Notes: generated by a model from the sequence alone, not told the origin. A stretch of DNA of 64,000 nucleotides from Pseudomonas sp. PSKL.D1 (GCF_028898945.1 NZ_CP118607.1:3768001-3832000), one strand, 5' to 3'. Counted from the stretch's first letter, positions 18,554 through 29,135 are shown. Made by a program: numbers and translations.

Positions 18554-18579
18554 CTTGACCAATTTGGCTTCTTGTCAAG
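18554..18579. promoter_or_regulatory. Candidate operator CTTGAC-N14-GTCAAG
   Basis: Inverted 6-bp arms, the left arm extended to TTGACCA followed by ATTTGG. This resembles a RutR-type half-site (TTGACCA..TGGTCAA) without being a full match. The RutR-like TetR gene lies at the end of the same cluster. Confidence 0.4.
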
Positions 18580-18585
18580 TGCGTC

Positions 18586-18611
18586 AAAATGGTGAAAGGC
18601 CTCACCATTTT
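18586..18611. promoter_or_regulatory. Inverted repeat AAAATGGTGA-N6-TCACCATTTT
   Basis: Ten-base perfect arms around AAGGCC, immediately followed by a further TGGTGA copy. The dyad size suits a TetR-type dimer site, but an RNA hairpin is also possible. Confidence 0.45.
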
Positions 18612-18683
18612 GGTGATTTTTGAAATTTATCGTTAATTTTCAATTAATTAAGATAGTTATAAGCTCATAAAATATTTTCTTGA

Positions 18684-20249
<1,566 letters not shown>

Positions 20250-20252
20250 GGC

Positions 20253-20311
20253 CATCGCGGATAAATCCGCTCCTACAGGTCCCTTGTAGGAGCGGATTCA
20301 TCCGCGATGGG
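20253..20311. repeat. REP pair between hydA and preT
   Basis: Two head-to-head REP cores (ATCGCGGATAAATCCGCTCC / GGAGCGGATTCATCCGCGAT) form a perfect-looking hairpin inside the operon. Confidence 0.9.
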
Positions 20312-20364
20312 CTGCGCAGCAGCCCCAAAATCTGCGCCTATAAAACCAGAAAGAGGCATCAACC

Positions 20365-21732
20365 GTGATCGACGCCCTGAACCACTTGCCGCGCCCGCGC
20401 GCCGGCAACGACGAGCTGGCCGAACACTTCGGCGACCTCGCTCCACCGCTCACCGCACGCCAGGCCGCCGTGGAAAGCGCACGCTGCCTGTACTGCTACG
20501 ACGCCCCGTGCGTCAACGCCTGCCCGAGCGAAATCGACATCCCTTCGTTCATCCACCGCATCAGCGACGAGAACCTGCAAGGCGCCGCCGAGCGCATTCT
20601 TTCGGCGAATATTCTGGGTGGCAGCTGTGCCCGCGTGTGCCCCACCGAAATCCTCTGCCAGCAGGCCTGCGTGCGTAACAACGCACAGGAATGTGCCCCG
20701 GTGCTGATTGGCCAACTGCAACGCTATGCGCTGGACAATGCAGGGTTCACCGAACACCCCTTCAAGCGCTCCCCTGCCACCGGCAAGCGCATTGCCGTGG
20801 TCGGCGCCGGGCCGGCGGGGTTGGCCTGCGCCCATCGCCTGGCCATGCATGGCCATGACGTGGTGATTTTCGAGGCGAGCGAAAAGGCTGGTGGCCTGAA
20901 CGAGTACGGCATCGCCCGCTACAAACTGGTGGATGACTTCGCCCAGCGCGAAGTGGAATTCCTGCTGGGCATCGGCGGCATCGAGATCCGCCATGGCCAA
21001 CGACTGGGGGGCAACCTGACCCTCACCGAACTCCACGGCCAGTACCACGCCGTGTTCCTCGGCCTGGGCCTGAACGCCGTGCGCCAGCTTGGCCTGCCCG
21101 ACGAAGAAGCCCCGGGCCTGCTGGCCGCCACTGCGTACATCCGCGAGCTGCGCCAGGCGGATGACCTCGCCCAGCTCCCGTTGGCCGACCGCTGCCTGGT
21201 GATCGGCGCCGGCAACACCGCCATCGACATGGCCGTGCAGATGAGCCGCCTGGGCGCCCGCGACGTCAACCTGGTGTACCGCCGCGGCCCCGATGACATG
21301 GGCGCCACCGGCCATGAGCAGGACATTGCCAAGGCCAACCAGGTCCGCTTGCACACCTGGGCCCGCCCCGACACCGTACTGCTGGGCGACGACGGCCGCG
21401 TACGCGGCATGCGCTTCGCCCGCACCACGCTGGTCGACGGCCGCCTGTGCGACACCGGTGAAAGCTTCGAGCTGGCTGCCGATGCCATCTTCAAAGCCAT
21501 CGGCCAACGCTTCGACGAGGCCAGCCTCAGCGACCCGCTGGCCGCGCAACTGGCCCGCGACGGCGAGCGCATTCGCGTGGACGAGCACATGCACACCAGC
21601 CTGCCGGGCATCTACGCGGGCGGCGACTGCACCGCCCTGGGCCAGGACCTTACCGTTCAGGCCGTGCAACACGGCAAGCTGGCAGCCGAAGCCATCCATG
21701 CCCAACTCATGCTCAACGTGGAGGCAGCGTAA
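20365..21732 (+). CDS. preT: NAD-dependent dihydropyrimidine dehydrogenase, PreT subunit
   Basis: Flavoprotein subunit that passes electrons between NADH and PreA, together reducing uracil or thymine to the dihydro form. The 455-residue chain matches the GltD-like layout. The N-terminal Fe-S domain has cysteine groups CLYCYDAPCVNACPSEID and SCARVCPTEILCQQAC. The FAD motif is VVGAGPAGLACAHRLAMHG near residue 140, the NAD(P) motif VIGAGNTAIDMAVQMSRLG is near 280, and IYAGGDCTALG lies near the C-terminus. Its TAA abuts the ATG of preA, so the two subunits are translationally coupled. Confidence 0.93.
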   Translation: MIDALNHLPRPRAGNDELAEHFGDLAPPLTARQAAVESARCLYCYDAPCVNACPSEIDIPSFIHRISDENLQGAAERILSANILGGSCARVCPTEILCQQACVRNNAQECAPVLIGQLQRYALDNAGFTEHPFKRSPATGKRIAVVGAGPAGLACAHRLAMHGHDVVIFEASEKAGGLNEYGIARYKLVDDFAQREVEFLLGIGGIEIRHGQRLGGNLTLTELHGQYHAVFLGLGLNAVRQLGLPDEEAPGLLAATAYIRELRQADDLAQLPLADRCLVIGAGNTAIDMAVQMSRLGARDVNLVYRRGPDDMGATGHEQDIAKANQVRLHTWARPDTVLLGDDGRVRGMRFARTTLVDGRLCDTGESFELAADAIFKAIGQRFDEASLSDPLAAQLARDGERIRVDEHMHTSLPGIYAGGDCTALGQDLTVQAVQHGKLAAEAIHAQLMLNVEAA

Positions 21733-23007
21733 ATGGCCGACCTGTCCATCGAATTTGCCGGCATCAAGGCACCCAACCCCTTCTGGCTGGCGTCCGCGCC
21801 GCCCACCGACAAGGCCTACAATGTGGTCCGCGCCTTCGAGGCGGGCTGGGGCGGCGTGGTCTGGAAAACCCTTGGTGAGGACCCGGCCGCGGTCAACGTT
21901 TCGTCACGCTACTCGGCCCACTATGGCCCCAACCGCCAGGTGCAGGGCATCAACAACATCGAGCTGATCACCGACCGCTCGCTGGACATCAACCTGCGCG
22001 AAATCACTCAGGTGAAAAAGGACTGGCCCGACCGTGCGCTGATCGTGTCGTTGATGGTGCCGTGCGTGGAGGAATCGTGGAAATTCATCCTGCCGCTGGT
22101 GGAAGCCACTGGCGCCGACGGCATCGAGCTGAACTTCGGCTGCCCCCACGGCATGCCGGAACGCGGTATGGGCGCGGCGGTCGGCCAGGTGCCCGAGTAC
22201 GTGGAAATGGTCACCCGCTGGTGCAAGACACACTGCAGCTTGCCCGTGATCGTCAAGCTCACGCCGAACATCACCGACATTCGCCAGTCGGCCCGGGCGG
22301 CGCACCGGGGCGGCGCCGATGCGGTGTCGCTGATCAACACCATCAACTCGATCACCAGCGTCGACCTGGACCGCATGGTGGCCCACCCCATCGTTGGCGA
22401 CCAGAGCACCCACGGCGGTTACTGCGGCTCGGCGGTGAAGCCGATCGCCCTGAACATGGTCGCCGAAATCGCCCGTGACCCCGAGACACGCGGCCTGCCG
22501 ATTTGCGGTATCGGCGGCATTGGCAACTGGCGTGATGCTGCCGAGTTCGTGGCACTGGGCAGCGGCGCGGTGCAGGTGTGCACGGCGGCGATGCTGCACG
22601 GTTTTCGGATTGTGGAGGATATAAAGGACGGCCTGGCGCGCTGGATGGACCAGCACGGGCACAGCAACCTCAAGGCGTTCCAGGGACAGGCCGTGGGGCA
22701 TACCACCGACTGGAAGTACCTGGACATCAACTACAAGTCGGTGGCGCATATCAATGACGAGGCATGCATTGGCTGCGGGCGTTGCCATATTGCCTGCGAG
22801 GACACGTCGCACCAGGCGATTGCCAGTACGCTGAAGGCTGATGGGACACACGCTTACAGCGTGATCGAGGAGGAATGCGTGGGCTGCAACCTGTGCCAGA
22901 TCACTTGCCCGGTAGAGAGCTGCATCGAGATGCAGGCGCAGGAGACGGGCAAGCCTTATTTGAACTGGACGCAGGATCCGCGTAATCCGTACCGCGAGGC
23001 GGGTTGA
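21733..23007 (+). CDS. preA: NAD-dependent dihydropyrimidine dehydrogenase, PreA subunit
   Basis: Catalytic subunit holding the FMN site where pyrimidine is reduced. The 424-residue protein has an N-terminal dihydroorotate-dehydrogenase-like barrel (about 1-310) with ELNFGCPHGMPERGMGAA, a segment containing the active-site Cys region, and ICGIGGIGNWRDA for the phosphate loop. A C-terminal ferredoxin domain carries two 4Fe-4S motifs, CIGCGRCHIACED and CVGCNLCQITCPVE. Gene order preT-preA with no gap is standard. A hairpin terminator follows. Confidence 0.94.
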   Translation: MADLSIEFAGIKAPNPFWLASAPPTDKAYNVVRAFEAGWGGVVWKTLGEDPAAVNVSSRYSAHYGPNRQVQGINNIELITDRSLDINLREITQVKKDWPDRALIVSLMVPCVEESWKFILPLVEATGADGIELNFGCPHGMPERGMGAAVGQVPEYVEMVTRWCKTHCSLPVIVKLTPNITDIRQSARAAHRGGADAVSLINTINSITSVDLDRMVAHPIVGDQSTHGGYCGSAVKPIALNMVAEIARDPETRGLPICGIGGIGNWRDAAEFVALGSGAVQVCTAAMLHGFRIVEDIKDGLARWMDQHGHSNLKAFQGQAVGHTTDWKYLDINYKSVAHINDEACIGCGRCHIACEDTSHQAIASTLKADGTHAYSVIEEECVGCNLCQITCPVESCIEMQAQETGKPYLNWTQDPRNPYREAG

Positions 23008-23013
23008 GAAACT

Positions 23014-23100
23014 GGGGCTGCTTTGCAGCCCATCGCGGCGGTCCGACGTCTCGGTGAATCCGCTCCTACACAGCTCTTGTAGGAGCGGATTCATCCGCGA
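23014..23100. repeat. REP pair including an unusual variant arm
   Basis: The left element contains CGGCGGTCCGACGTCTCGGT before the normal AATCCGCTCCTACA core; the right element is a normal REP (TGTAGGAGCGGATTCATCCG). The same variant recurs at about 46731, so it is a distinct REP subtype and not a local mutation. Confidence 0.8.
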
Positions 23101-23101
23101 T

Positions 23102-23124
23102 GGGCCGCAACGCGGCCCCCTTTT
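23102..23124 (+). terminator. Terminator after preA, overlapping the end of the TetR gene
   Basis: Stem GGGCCGC / GCGGCCC with loop AAC, then CCTTTT. The T-run runs into the stop codon of the convergent regulator gene. Confidence 0.7.
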
Positions 23125-23743
23125 ACGGTTCCAACCCAATCCCCCGCAAAATCACGCACGTCACCGTTTGCACCGCACTCTCAAACGCCAGATCCGACAA
23201 CGGCTCCCCCTCGTTCAACACCGCCACCTGATACCCGAAATCGGCATAGTGCTGGGTCGACGCCCAGATCATGTACAGCAATGCCGAAGGCTCTACCGGC
23301 AAAATCCGCCCCTCTTCCACCCAGCGGCGAATCTTGTCTTCCTTGAGCTTGGCCCACGGCACCAGGCTTTCATCCAGGCTCGCGCCCAGCAGCGGCGCCC
23401 CGTGCAGCATCTCTTCGGCCCAGATCTTCGACCCCAGCGGCCGCGTGCGCGAATGGCCCATCTTGGCGCGGATGTAGCTGGTCAGCACCACGCGGGGGTC
23501 GTCGAAATTCTCGAAACACAGCGCGTCCTGCTTCCACACCTCAAGCAGGTCCTGCAGCACCGCGCGGAACAGGTCGTCCTTGGTGCTGAAGTAGTAATGC
23601 AGGTTGGAACGCGGCAGCTCGGCCTGCTCGGCAATGTCCCCCATGGACGTGGCGCCAAAGCCTTTGTCGGCGAATACCTTTTCCGCGGCCTGCAGGATCT
23701 TTTCAACGTTGCGCTTGCGGATTTCGATCTTGTGGTTAGCCAT
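23123..23743 (-). CDS. TetR-family regulator, RutR-like
   Basis: A 206-residue TetR-type regulator with an N-terminal HTH (about residues 10-58: KILQAAEKVFADKGF, then AEQAELPRSNLHYYFSTKDD). The effector domain contains the RutR-like stretch HSRTRPLGSKIWAEEMLHGA. RutR controls pyrimidine use in response to uracil or thymine, and this gene closes the preTA cluster in convergent orientation, so it very likely regulates the divergent promoters upstream of hydA. Ligand and sign of control are inference. It is separated from higA by 36 bp with the same direction. Confidence 0.85.
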   Translation of the reverse strand: MANHKIEIRKRNVEKILQAAEKVFADKGFGATSMGDIAEQAELPRSNLHYYFSTKDDLFRAVLQDLLEVWKQDALCFENFDDPRVVLTSYIRAKMGHSRTRPLGSKIWAEEMLHGAPLLGASLDESLVPWAKLKEDKIRRWVEEGRILPVEPSALLYMIWASTQHYADFGYQVAVLNEGEPLSDLAFESAVQTVTCVILRGIGLEP

Positions 23744-23779
23744 GCGCTTTCCGATAGTTGACTGCTGAGCCGGCCCGGA

Positions 23780-24067
23780 TCAGGCGGCCTGAAACAGGCG
23801 AGCGATCTCAGGCTGCCAACGGTGCCGTGCCTGCCAGATATCGTAGTCCGCCTGAATGGCCAACCACAGGCGTGCGGTACTGATGCCCGCCATCTCCAGG
23901 CGCAAAGCCAGGTCAGGCGACATGGCTGCCCGGCCATGCAGTACCCGGGAAAGCGCCTCACGCGAGAACCCCAAGTGGCTCGCGAAGGCCTTGACCGTAA
24001 GGCCAAGCGCCGGCAATACGTCCTCGCGAAGGGTTTCGCCGGGGTGCGGCGGATGGTGCAAAGGCAT
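23780..24067 (-). CDS. higA: HigA-type antitoxin (XRE)
   Basis: A 95-residue DNA-binding antitoxin. The N-terminal PPHPGETLREDVLPALG is the HigA/VapI signature, followed by an HTH_3 domain (about 24-78: VKAFASHLGFSREALSRVLH, then LRLEMAGISTARLWL). It would neutralise the adjacent toxin and repress the pair. The ATG has GGAGGG upstream, and the toxin gene ends 15 bp before it, in the toxin-first order usual for higBA. Confidence 0.92.
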   Translation of the reverse strand: MPLHHPPHPGETLREDVLPALGLTVKAFASHLGFSREALSRVLHGRAAMSPDLALRLEMAGISTARLWLAIQADYDIWQARHRWQPEIARLFQAA

Positions 24068-24082
24068 GATCAGCCCTCCTCT

Positions 24083-24361
24083 TCAGTGATAATCAAGGTA
24101 ATCGACCAGTTCGACATCCGACCCCACGAAACGAAAAATCAGCCGCCAGTTGCCGGAGACGCTCAACGACCAGAAGCCCGCCAATTCGCCTTTGAGCGCA
24201 TGCAACTGCCAGCCCGGCACACTCAGGTCCTGCGCCACGATTGCCCGGTCAAGAAACTGCAATTGACGTTTCAACCGCTTGGCATGAGCGGGCTGAATAC
24301 CCCGGGAATTTCCAGTTTGATGGAATATTCGCAGTCCCTTGTGCCTAAAACTGATGATCAT
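24083..24361 (-). CDS. higB: HigB-type toxin (RelE superfamily)
   Basis: A 92-residue HigB/RelE-fold endoribonuclease that would cut mRNA on the ribosome. The start MIISFRHKGLRIFHQTG is a typical HigB N-terminus. KRLKRQLQFLDRA, then LHALKGELAGFWSLSVSGNW and RLIFRF follow, ending DVELVDYLDYH as in most family members. The open frame extends 30 codons upstream, but only the chosen start gives a normal-sized HigB. It is the first gene of the leftward pair, with a palindromic candidate operator about 75 bp upstream. Confidence 0.92.
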   Translation of the reverse strand: MIISFRHKGLRIFHQTGNSRGIQPAHAKRLKRQLQFLDRAIVAQDLSVPGWQLHALKGELAGFWSLSVSGNWRLIFRFVGSDVELVDYLDYH

Positions 24362-24433
24362 GGGTAGCTCGCCGAGTCCATTGGGAGACCGGCAAAGTGT
24401 GACCCCACGCATCACACGAAGCAAAATATCATA

Positions 24434-24452
24434 TGTGACTCGATGCGTCACA
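24434..24452. promoter_or_regulatory. Candidate HigA operator
   Basis: Inverted repeat TGTGAC-TCGATGC-GTCACA, with related partial copies (ATGCGT, TCACACG) between it and higB. The position upstream of the toxin fits autoregulation by HigA. Confidence 0.5.
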
Positions 24453-24478
24453 CAGTAAAGCGGGTAGCGGGGACAAAC

Positions 24479-26275
24479 TTATCCGCAACTCGCCCGATCA
24501 CGCACCGGGCACTGCGCCCGGTGCAGATTCAGCGCCGTGTTGATGATGCCGATATGGCTGAAGGCCTGGGGGAAGTTACCGAGCATGCGTTTACCCGCCG
24601 GGTCGTACTGTTCGGCCAGCAGGCCCAAGTCGTTGCACAGCCCGGTGAGCGTTTCATACAGCGCCTGGGCTTCTGCCTGCCGCCCCTGCAGCACATACAC
24701 GTCGGCCAGCCAGAACGAGCACACCAGGAACGTGCCCTCGCCGGGCGTGAGGCCATCGCTGCAGCTGTCGCTGTCATACCGCAGCAGCAGGCCGTTGCGC
24801 AGCAAGCGTTGCTCTATCTGTTGCAGCGTGCGCATGAAGCGCGGATCGTCCGCCGGCAAAAACCCGGTCAGCGCGATGTGCAACAGGCTGGCGTCCAGCT
24901 CGCTGGAGCCGTAGGCCTGCACAAAATAATTGCCTTCAGGGTCCAGGCCTTTTTCGCACACCTCGCGGTGAATCTGGTCGGCCACTTGCCGGTAATGCCG
25001 GGCCCGCTCGCGGTCTTCTTCGGTAGTGTCCGCCAGGCTGGCGGCGCGGTCGAAGGCCACCCAGGCCATGACCTTGGAATGCACGAAATGCTGCGGCCCG
25101 CCGCGCACCTCCCAAATGCCTTCGTCCGCCTCGCGCCAGATGCGCTCCACGTAGGGCATGATCAGCCGCGCTATGGCCGCGCTGCGTGGCAAGCGCGGCA
25201 GGCCGCCCTTGATGGCCTGGGTCATGGCATCGGCCACTTCGCCATAGATATCCAGCTGGCGCTGCTGCGAAGCAGCGTTGCCCACGCGCACCGGTTGCGA
25301 CTGCTCGTAACCGGCCAGCCAAGGCAAGGTGTATTCCTGCAGGTCGCGCTCCCCGGCAAGGCCGTACATGATCTGCATCTGTTCGGGGTTGCCGGCCACC
25401 GAGCGCAGCAGCCATTCGCGCCAGGCTTGGGCTTCATCGAAGTAGCCCAGGTTCATGAAGGCCAGCAAGGTCATGGTGGCATCGCGCAGCCAGCAGTAGC
25501 GGTAGTCCCAGTTGCGCTCCCCGGCCACACGTTCGGGCAGCGAGGTGGTGACGGCGGCGACGATGCCGCCGGTGGGCGCGTAGGTCATGGCCTTGAGGGT
25601 AAGCAGCGAGCGGCGTACCAGCGCCGTGTACGGCCCTACATCCGGGCAGCGGTCGGCGAAGGCTTGCCACTGTTCGGCCGTTCGCGACAGGGCCTGGTCA
25701 ATGTCGCAATCGGGCTGCACCGGCAGGTGCGAGGGCTGGTGGCGCAGGCTGAACGTATGGCGCTCACCGGGGCGCACGCGAAAGCGGGCTGCGGTGTGGT
25801 GGTCGCGGGCGTGGGTGGCTACCGTGCTTTCCAGAATCAGGCGGTCGGGGCCGGCGACGGCGCTCAGGATGAGGGGGTCGAGCTTCTCTACCCACGGTAC
25901 GCTGCGGCCGTAGTCAAAGCGCAGTACCAGGTCCATTTCGAAGTGGGTTTCGCCTGCCAGCCCTTCGACGATCCGCACCACGGAGTTGGCGTCGCCCAAG
26001 GGCATGAAGTCAAGCACCCGGGCGCGGCCGCTGGCGGTGACCCAGGTGGTTTCCAGCACCAGCGTATCGCCCCGGTACGCCCGGCTGACGTGTTCGACGG
26101 GGTCGCTGGGCGCCAGGCGCCAACGGCCGTTTTCGTCATTGCCCAAGAGTGCTGCGAACACGGCAGGGGCGTCGAAGCGTGGCAGGCACAGCCAGTCGAT
26201 GGCGCCATCACGGCTGACCAGGGCGGCGCTGCGGCAGTTGCCGAGCAGGGCGTAGTCTTCGATGTGGGCCGGCAT
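24479..26275 (-). CDS. Glycoside hydrolase family 15 protein (glucoamylase/trehalase-like)
   Basis: A 598-residue cytoplasmic GH15 enzyme without signal peptide. The N-terminal beta-sandwich starts IEDYALLGNCRSAALVSRDG and IDWLCLPRFDAPAVF, the trehalase-like N-terminal domain seen in GH15 trehalases and glucoamylases. The (alpha/alpha)6 barrel contains NWDYRYCWLRDATMTL and the substrate-site segment ADEGIWEVRGGPQHFVHSKV. EGTFLVCSFWLADVY, with a catalytic Glu, lies near the C-terminus. It likely releases glucose from trehalose or alpha-glucan. It is the third gene of gnd-zwf-GH15, 18 bp after zwf, with AGGAGG upstream of the ATG. Substrate cannot be fixed from sequence. Confidence 0.88.
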   Translation of the reverse strand: MPAHIEDYALLGNCRSAALVSRDGAIDWLCLPRFDAPAVFAALLGNDENGRWRLAPSDPVEHVSRAYRGDTLVLETTWVTASGRARVLDFMPLGDANSVVRIVEGLAGETHFEMDLVLRFDYGRSVPWVEKLDPLILSAVAGPDRLILESTVATHARDHHTAARFRVRPGERHTFSLRHQPSHLPVQPDCDIDQALSRTAEQWQAFADRCPDVGPYTALVRRSLLTLKAMTYAPTGGIVAAVTTSLPERVAGERNWDYRYCWLRDATMTLLAFMNLGYFDEAQAWREWLLRSVAGNPEQMQIMYGLAGERDLQEYTLPWLAGYEQSQPVRVGNAASQQRQLDIYGEVADAMTQAIKGGLPRLPRSAAIARLIMPYVERIWREADEGIWEVRGGPQHFVHSKVMAWVAFDRAASLADTTEEDRERARHYRQVADQIHREVCEKGLDPEGNYFVQAYGSSELDASLLHIALTGFLPADDPRFMRTLQQIEQRLLRNGLLLRYDSDSCSDGLTPGEGTFLVCSFWLADVYVLQGRQAEAQALYETLTGLCNDLGLLAEQYDPAGKRMLGNFPQAFSHIGIINTALNLHRAQCPVRDRASCG

Positions 26276-26293
26276 CTGGCCTCCTCTTTTTGT

Positions 26294-27784
26294 TCACCCC
26301 AAGCGGTGCCACTCACGCTTGTCCCGCGTCAGCAGCTCATCACCCGCCTCGGGGCCGTCTTCACCGGCCGGGTACTCATGCACCTCGCCCTCCTGAGCCC
26401 AGGCATCCAGAAACGGCTGCACCGCCCGCCAGCCGTTTTCAATGTTGTCGGCCCGCTGGAACAAGGTCTGGTCGCCGGTCAGGCAGTCGTAGATCAACGT
26501 TTCGTACCCCGTTGCCGGGGTCATCTTGAAGAAGTCCTTGTAGGCAAAGCCCAGCTCGACGTTCTCCATCACCAGCTCCGGCCCTGGCCGCTTGGCCTGC
26601 AGGTCGAACCACATGCCTTCGTTGGGCTGGATCTGGATTTTCAGGTAATTGGGCTTGGGCCGTTCCAGCTCCGACTCGCGGAACTGTGCGTAAGGCGCTG
26701 GCTTGAAGCAGATGGCGATTTCCGTGTCACGCACGCTCATGCGCTTACCGGTACGCAGGTAGAACGGCACCCCCGCCCAGCGCCAGTTGTCGATCATCAC
26801 TTTGAGGGCTACGTAGGTCTCGGTCTTGCTGTCAGCCGCTACCTTGTCTTCTTCGCGGTAGCCCGGTAGCCGCTTGCGGCCCTGCTTGCCGGCAACGTAC
26901 TGGCCACGCACGGAATTTTTCAGCGCCATTTTTGCCGACCACGGGCGTATCGCGCCGATCACCTTGGCCTTCTCGCCCCGCACTGCATCGGCGCCGAACG
27001 CTGCGGGCGGTTCCATGGCAACCATCGCCAACAACTGGAACAGGTGGTTGGGCACCATGTCACGCAGGGCGCCGGTGTTGTCGTAAAAGGCGCCGCGGGT
27101 TTCGACGCCAACCGTTTCGGCAGCGGTGATCTGCACGTGGTCGATGTAGTGGTTGTTCCAGAACGACTCGAACAGGCCGTTGGAGAAGCGGCTCACCAGA
27201 ATGTTCTGCACCGTTTCTTTGCCCAGGTAATGATCGATGCGGTAGATCTGCCGCTCGCTCATCACCTTCAACAGGCAGGCATTGAGCTGCTCGGCGCTGG
27301 CCAGGTCGGTGCCGAACGGCTTCTCCACCACCACCCGGCGAAAGCCGCCGGCCGACTCGTCGAGCAGGCCGGCTTCGCCCAGGCGCTGGGCCACTTCGGG
27401 GAAAAAGCGCGGCGAGGTGGCCAGGTAGAAGATGGCATTGCCGTGGCGGGTGGCATCAATGCGCTTGCCCAGGGCGGCGTAGGTGGCCGGGTCGAGAAAG
27501 TCACCGGTCTGGTAATCCAGGCATTTGGCCAGGCGTGCCCACAGCTTTTCGTCCAGGCTCTTGGCCGTGTCACGCTCGCGCATGAACGCATGCAGGCGCT
27601 CGGCAAAATCCTGCGCCGTGGCCGGGTTGTGGTCGACGCCGACAATGCGCAGGTTGCGGTCCAGCAACCCGTCGCGGCTCAAGTTGTACAGCGCCGGCAT
27701 CAGCAGGCGCTTGACCAGGTCACCGTTGGCGCCGAACAGGAACAGGGTGCAAGGCGGAGCAGCTGGAATGGTCTGTTTGGTCAT
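26294..27784 (-). CDS. zwf: Glucose-6-phosphate 1-dehydrogenase
   Basis: Oxidises glucose-6-phosphate to 6-phosphogluconolactone with NAD(P)+. The 496-residue chain has the Rossmann motif [21 protein letters not shown] (about residue 15), the catalytic [13 protein letters not shown] signature and [12 protein letters not shown] upstream of it. The C-terminal domain ends [18 protein letters not shown]. It overlaps gnd by four bases (ATGA), so the two oxidative pentose phosphate enzymes are coupled. Pseudomonads have several zwf paralogues; this gnd-linked copy would be the one associated with ribulose-5-phosphate formation, not the zwf in the Entner-Doudoroff cluster. Confidence 0.95.
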   Translation of the reverse strand: MTKQTIPAAPPCTLFLFGANGDLVKRLLMPALYNLSRDGLLDRNLRIVGVDHNPATAQDFAERLHAFMRERDTAKSLDEKLWARLAKCLDYQTGDFLDPATYAALGKRIDATRHGNAIFYLATSPRFFPEVAQRLGEAGLLDESAGGFRRVVVEKPFGTDLASAEQLNACLLKVMSERQIYRIDHYLGKETVQNILVSRFSNGLFESFWNNHYIDHVQITAAETVGVETRGAFYDNTGALRDMVPNHLFQLLAMVAMEPPAAFGADAVRGEKAKVIGAIRPWSAKMALKNSVRGQYVAGKQGRKRLPGYREEDKVAADSKTETYVALKVMIDNWRWAGVPFYLRTGKRMSVRDTEIAICFKPAPYAQFRESELERPKPNYLKIQIQPNEGMWFDLQAKRPGPELVMENVELGFAYKDFFKMTPATGYETLIYDCLTGDQTLFQRADNIENGWRAVQPFLDAWAQEGEVHEYPAGEDGPEAGDELLTRDKREWHRLG

Positions 27785-28764
27785 GCGTCTTTCTTCTCGA
27801 CGTGGCCACCGAAGCCCAGGCGCATGGCCGAGAGCACTTTGTCACCGTAGGTGCCCTGCTGCTGGCGCGAGCGGAAGCGGGCGAACAGCGCGCTGGACAG
27901 CACCGGCACCGGCACGGCCTGCTCCACGGCAGCATCGATGGTCCAGCGGCCCTCGCCACTGTCAGACACCGAACCGCTGAACTGCGCCAGCTGAGGGTCT
28001 GTGACCAATGCATCGGCGGTCAGGTCGAGCAGCCACGAAGTGACCACGCTGCCACGGCGCCACACTTCGGCAATCTCGGCCACGTTGAGGTCAAAGCGCT
28101 GGTCTTCAGGCAGCTCGTTGCCGCCCTTGCTGCGCAACAGGTCAAAGCCTTCGGCGTAAGCCTGCATCAGGCCGTACTCGATACCGTTGTGGATCATCTT
28201 CACGTAGTGCCCGGCGCCAGGCGGGCCGGCATGAATGTAGCCATGCTCGGCGCGCTGGTGCTCGCCTTCGCGGCCCTGGGTACGCGGGATATCGCCCACA
28301 CCGGGGGCGAGTGCCTTGAACAGCGGCTCCAGGCGCTCGAACACGTCTTTTTCGCCGCCGATCATCATGCAGTAGCCCCGTTCCAGGCCCCACACGCCAC
28401 CCGAGGTGCCCACGTCCAGGTAATGCAGGCCGCGCTTGGCCAGGTCGGCGGCACGGCGCATATCATCTTTATAGAAGGTGTTGCCGCCGTCGATGATCGC
28501 ATCACCCGGCTCCAGCAGGTCGGCCAGTTGAACGATGGTCTGCTCGGTGGGCTCACCGGCGGGCAGCATGACCCACACTGCGCGCGGCGCCTTGAGTTTT
28601 TGCACCAGCGCGCCCAGGTCGTGCGCACCTTGTGCGCCCTCGCCTTCCAGCGCGGCAATGGCCTCACGGTTGCGGTCGTTGACCACGGTACGGTGTCCGG
28701 CGCGCATCAGGCGCCTTGCGATATTGCCGCCCATGCGGCCCAGCCCGACGATTCCCAGTTGCAT
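27781..28764 (-). CDS. gnd: 6-phosphogluconate dehydrogenase, decarboxylating (short GntZ type)
   Basis: Oxidatively decarboxylates 6-phosphogluconate to ribulose-5-phosphate. At 327 residues it is the short form, about 140 residues less than the E. coli enzyme, in the YqeC/GntZ group. It starts with [20 protein letters not shown] and has the [12 protein letters not shown] and [20 protein letters not shown] active-site segments. [21 protein letters not shown] carries the catalytic Lys and the conserved HNGIEYG. First gene of the leftward gnd-zwf-GH15 operon. Coenzyme preference (NAD versus NADP) is not decided here. Confidence 0.94.
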   Translation of the reverse strand: MQLGIVGLGRMGGNIARRLMRAGHRTVVNDRNREAIAALEGEGAQGAHDLGALVQKLKAPRAVWVMLPAGEPTEQTIVQLADLLEPGDAIIDGGNTFYKDDMRRAADLAKRGLHYLDVGTSGGVWGLERGYCMMIGGEKDVFERLEPLFKALAPGVGDIPRTQGREGEHQRAEHGYIHAGPPGAGHYVKMIHNGIEYGLMQAYAEGFDLLRSKGGNELPEDQRFDLNVAEIAEVWRRGSVVTSWLLDLTADALVTDPQLAQFSGSVSDSGEGRWTIDAAVEQAVPVPVLSSALFARFRSRQQQGTYGDKVLSAMRLGFGGHVEKKDA

Positions 28765-28855
28765 GAGCCGATGCTCCCCTTTTGAAATGGATGACTACAG
28801 AGTTCAGCTGTTCAGATTAGTCCAGCACGCCGCCCGAGGGTTCAGCGACGAACGG

Positions 28856-28881
28856 CAAGACAACGTTAAACAAAAAAGTTC
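28856..28881 (-). promoter_or_regulatory. Possible ECF-type (AlgU-like) promoter before gnd
   Basis: Minus-strand GGGAACTT forms a good AlgU/ECF -35 box, but the spacer is 15 bp and the -10 (TCTTG) fits poorly. It lies about 90 bp before gnd. Confidence 0.3.
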
Positions 28882-28967
28882 CCACCGGCGGCAAAAGAAT
28901 TCAGAATGCGCGCCGCGTGAAGCGACTACGCTTTAACTGTCACCAGCCAAAACCGCGAGGTGTGCTC

Positions 28968-29135
28968 ATGGGTAGCTTGATGCCTGCCACTCCAACCCAG
29001 ACGCTGTATGTGTCCGTACGCCGTGATGAGCTGCGTCAATTGAAGGACGAACGCGACCAATTGCGCCAACAGGTCGCCCAGTTGCACCTGCTGCTGCAAC
29101 AAGCGCGCACTGACGAAAAAGCCGTACGCCCCTGA
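28968..29135 (+). CDS. Small coiled-coil protein, 55 residues, unknown
   Basis: A 55-residue protein whose middle, RRDELRQLKDERDQLRQQVA then QLHLLLQQARTDEK, has heptad-spaced leucines and alternating charges, so a short parallel coiled coil is expected. No signal peptide or membrane segment. The ATG has CGAGG about 8 bp upstream, and codon usage matches its neighbours. It stands alone between the divergent gnd promoter and the ECF sigma gene. I do not recognise a named family. Confidence 0.6.
   Translation: MGSLMPATPTQTLYVSVRRDELRQLKDERDQLRQQVAQLHLLLQQARTDEKAVRP

Noticed and set aside
18346..18558. 70-codon plus-strand open frame in the pyrimidine control region
   Set aside because: It has no ribosome site and no recognisable sequence, and it overlaps the promoter of the divergent transporter.
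24362..24451. N-terminal extension of HigB by 30 codons
   Set aside because: It would cover the predicted operator, and the extension is unlike the family, whose members begin at MIISFRHKG.
24443..26869. 808-codon open frame on the plus strand opposite the GH15 and zwf genes
   Set aside because: It is a GC-rich shadow frame, low-complexity in Gln, His and Val, and it crosses the boundary of two clear minus-strand enzymes.
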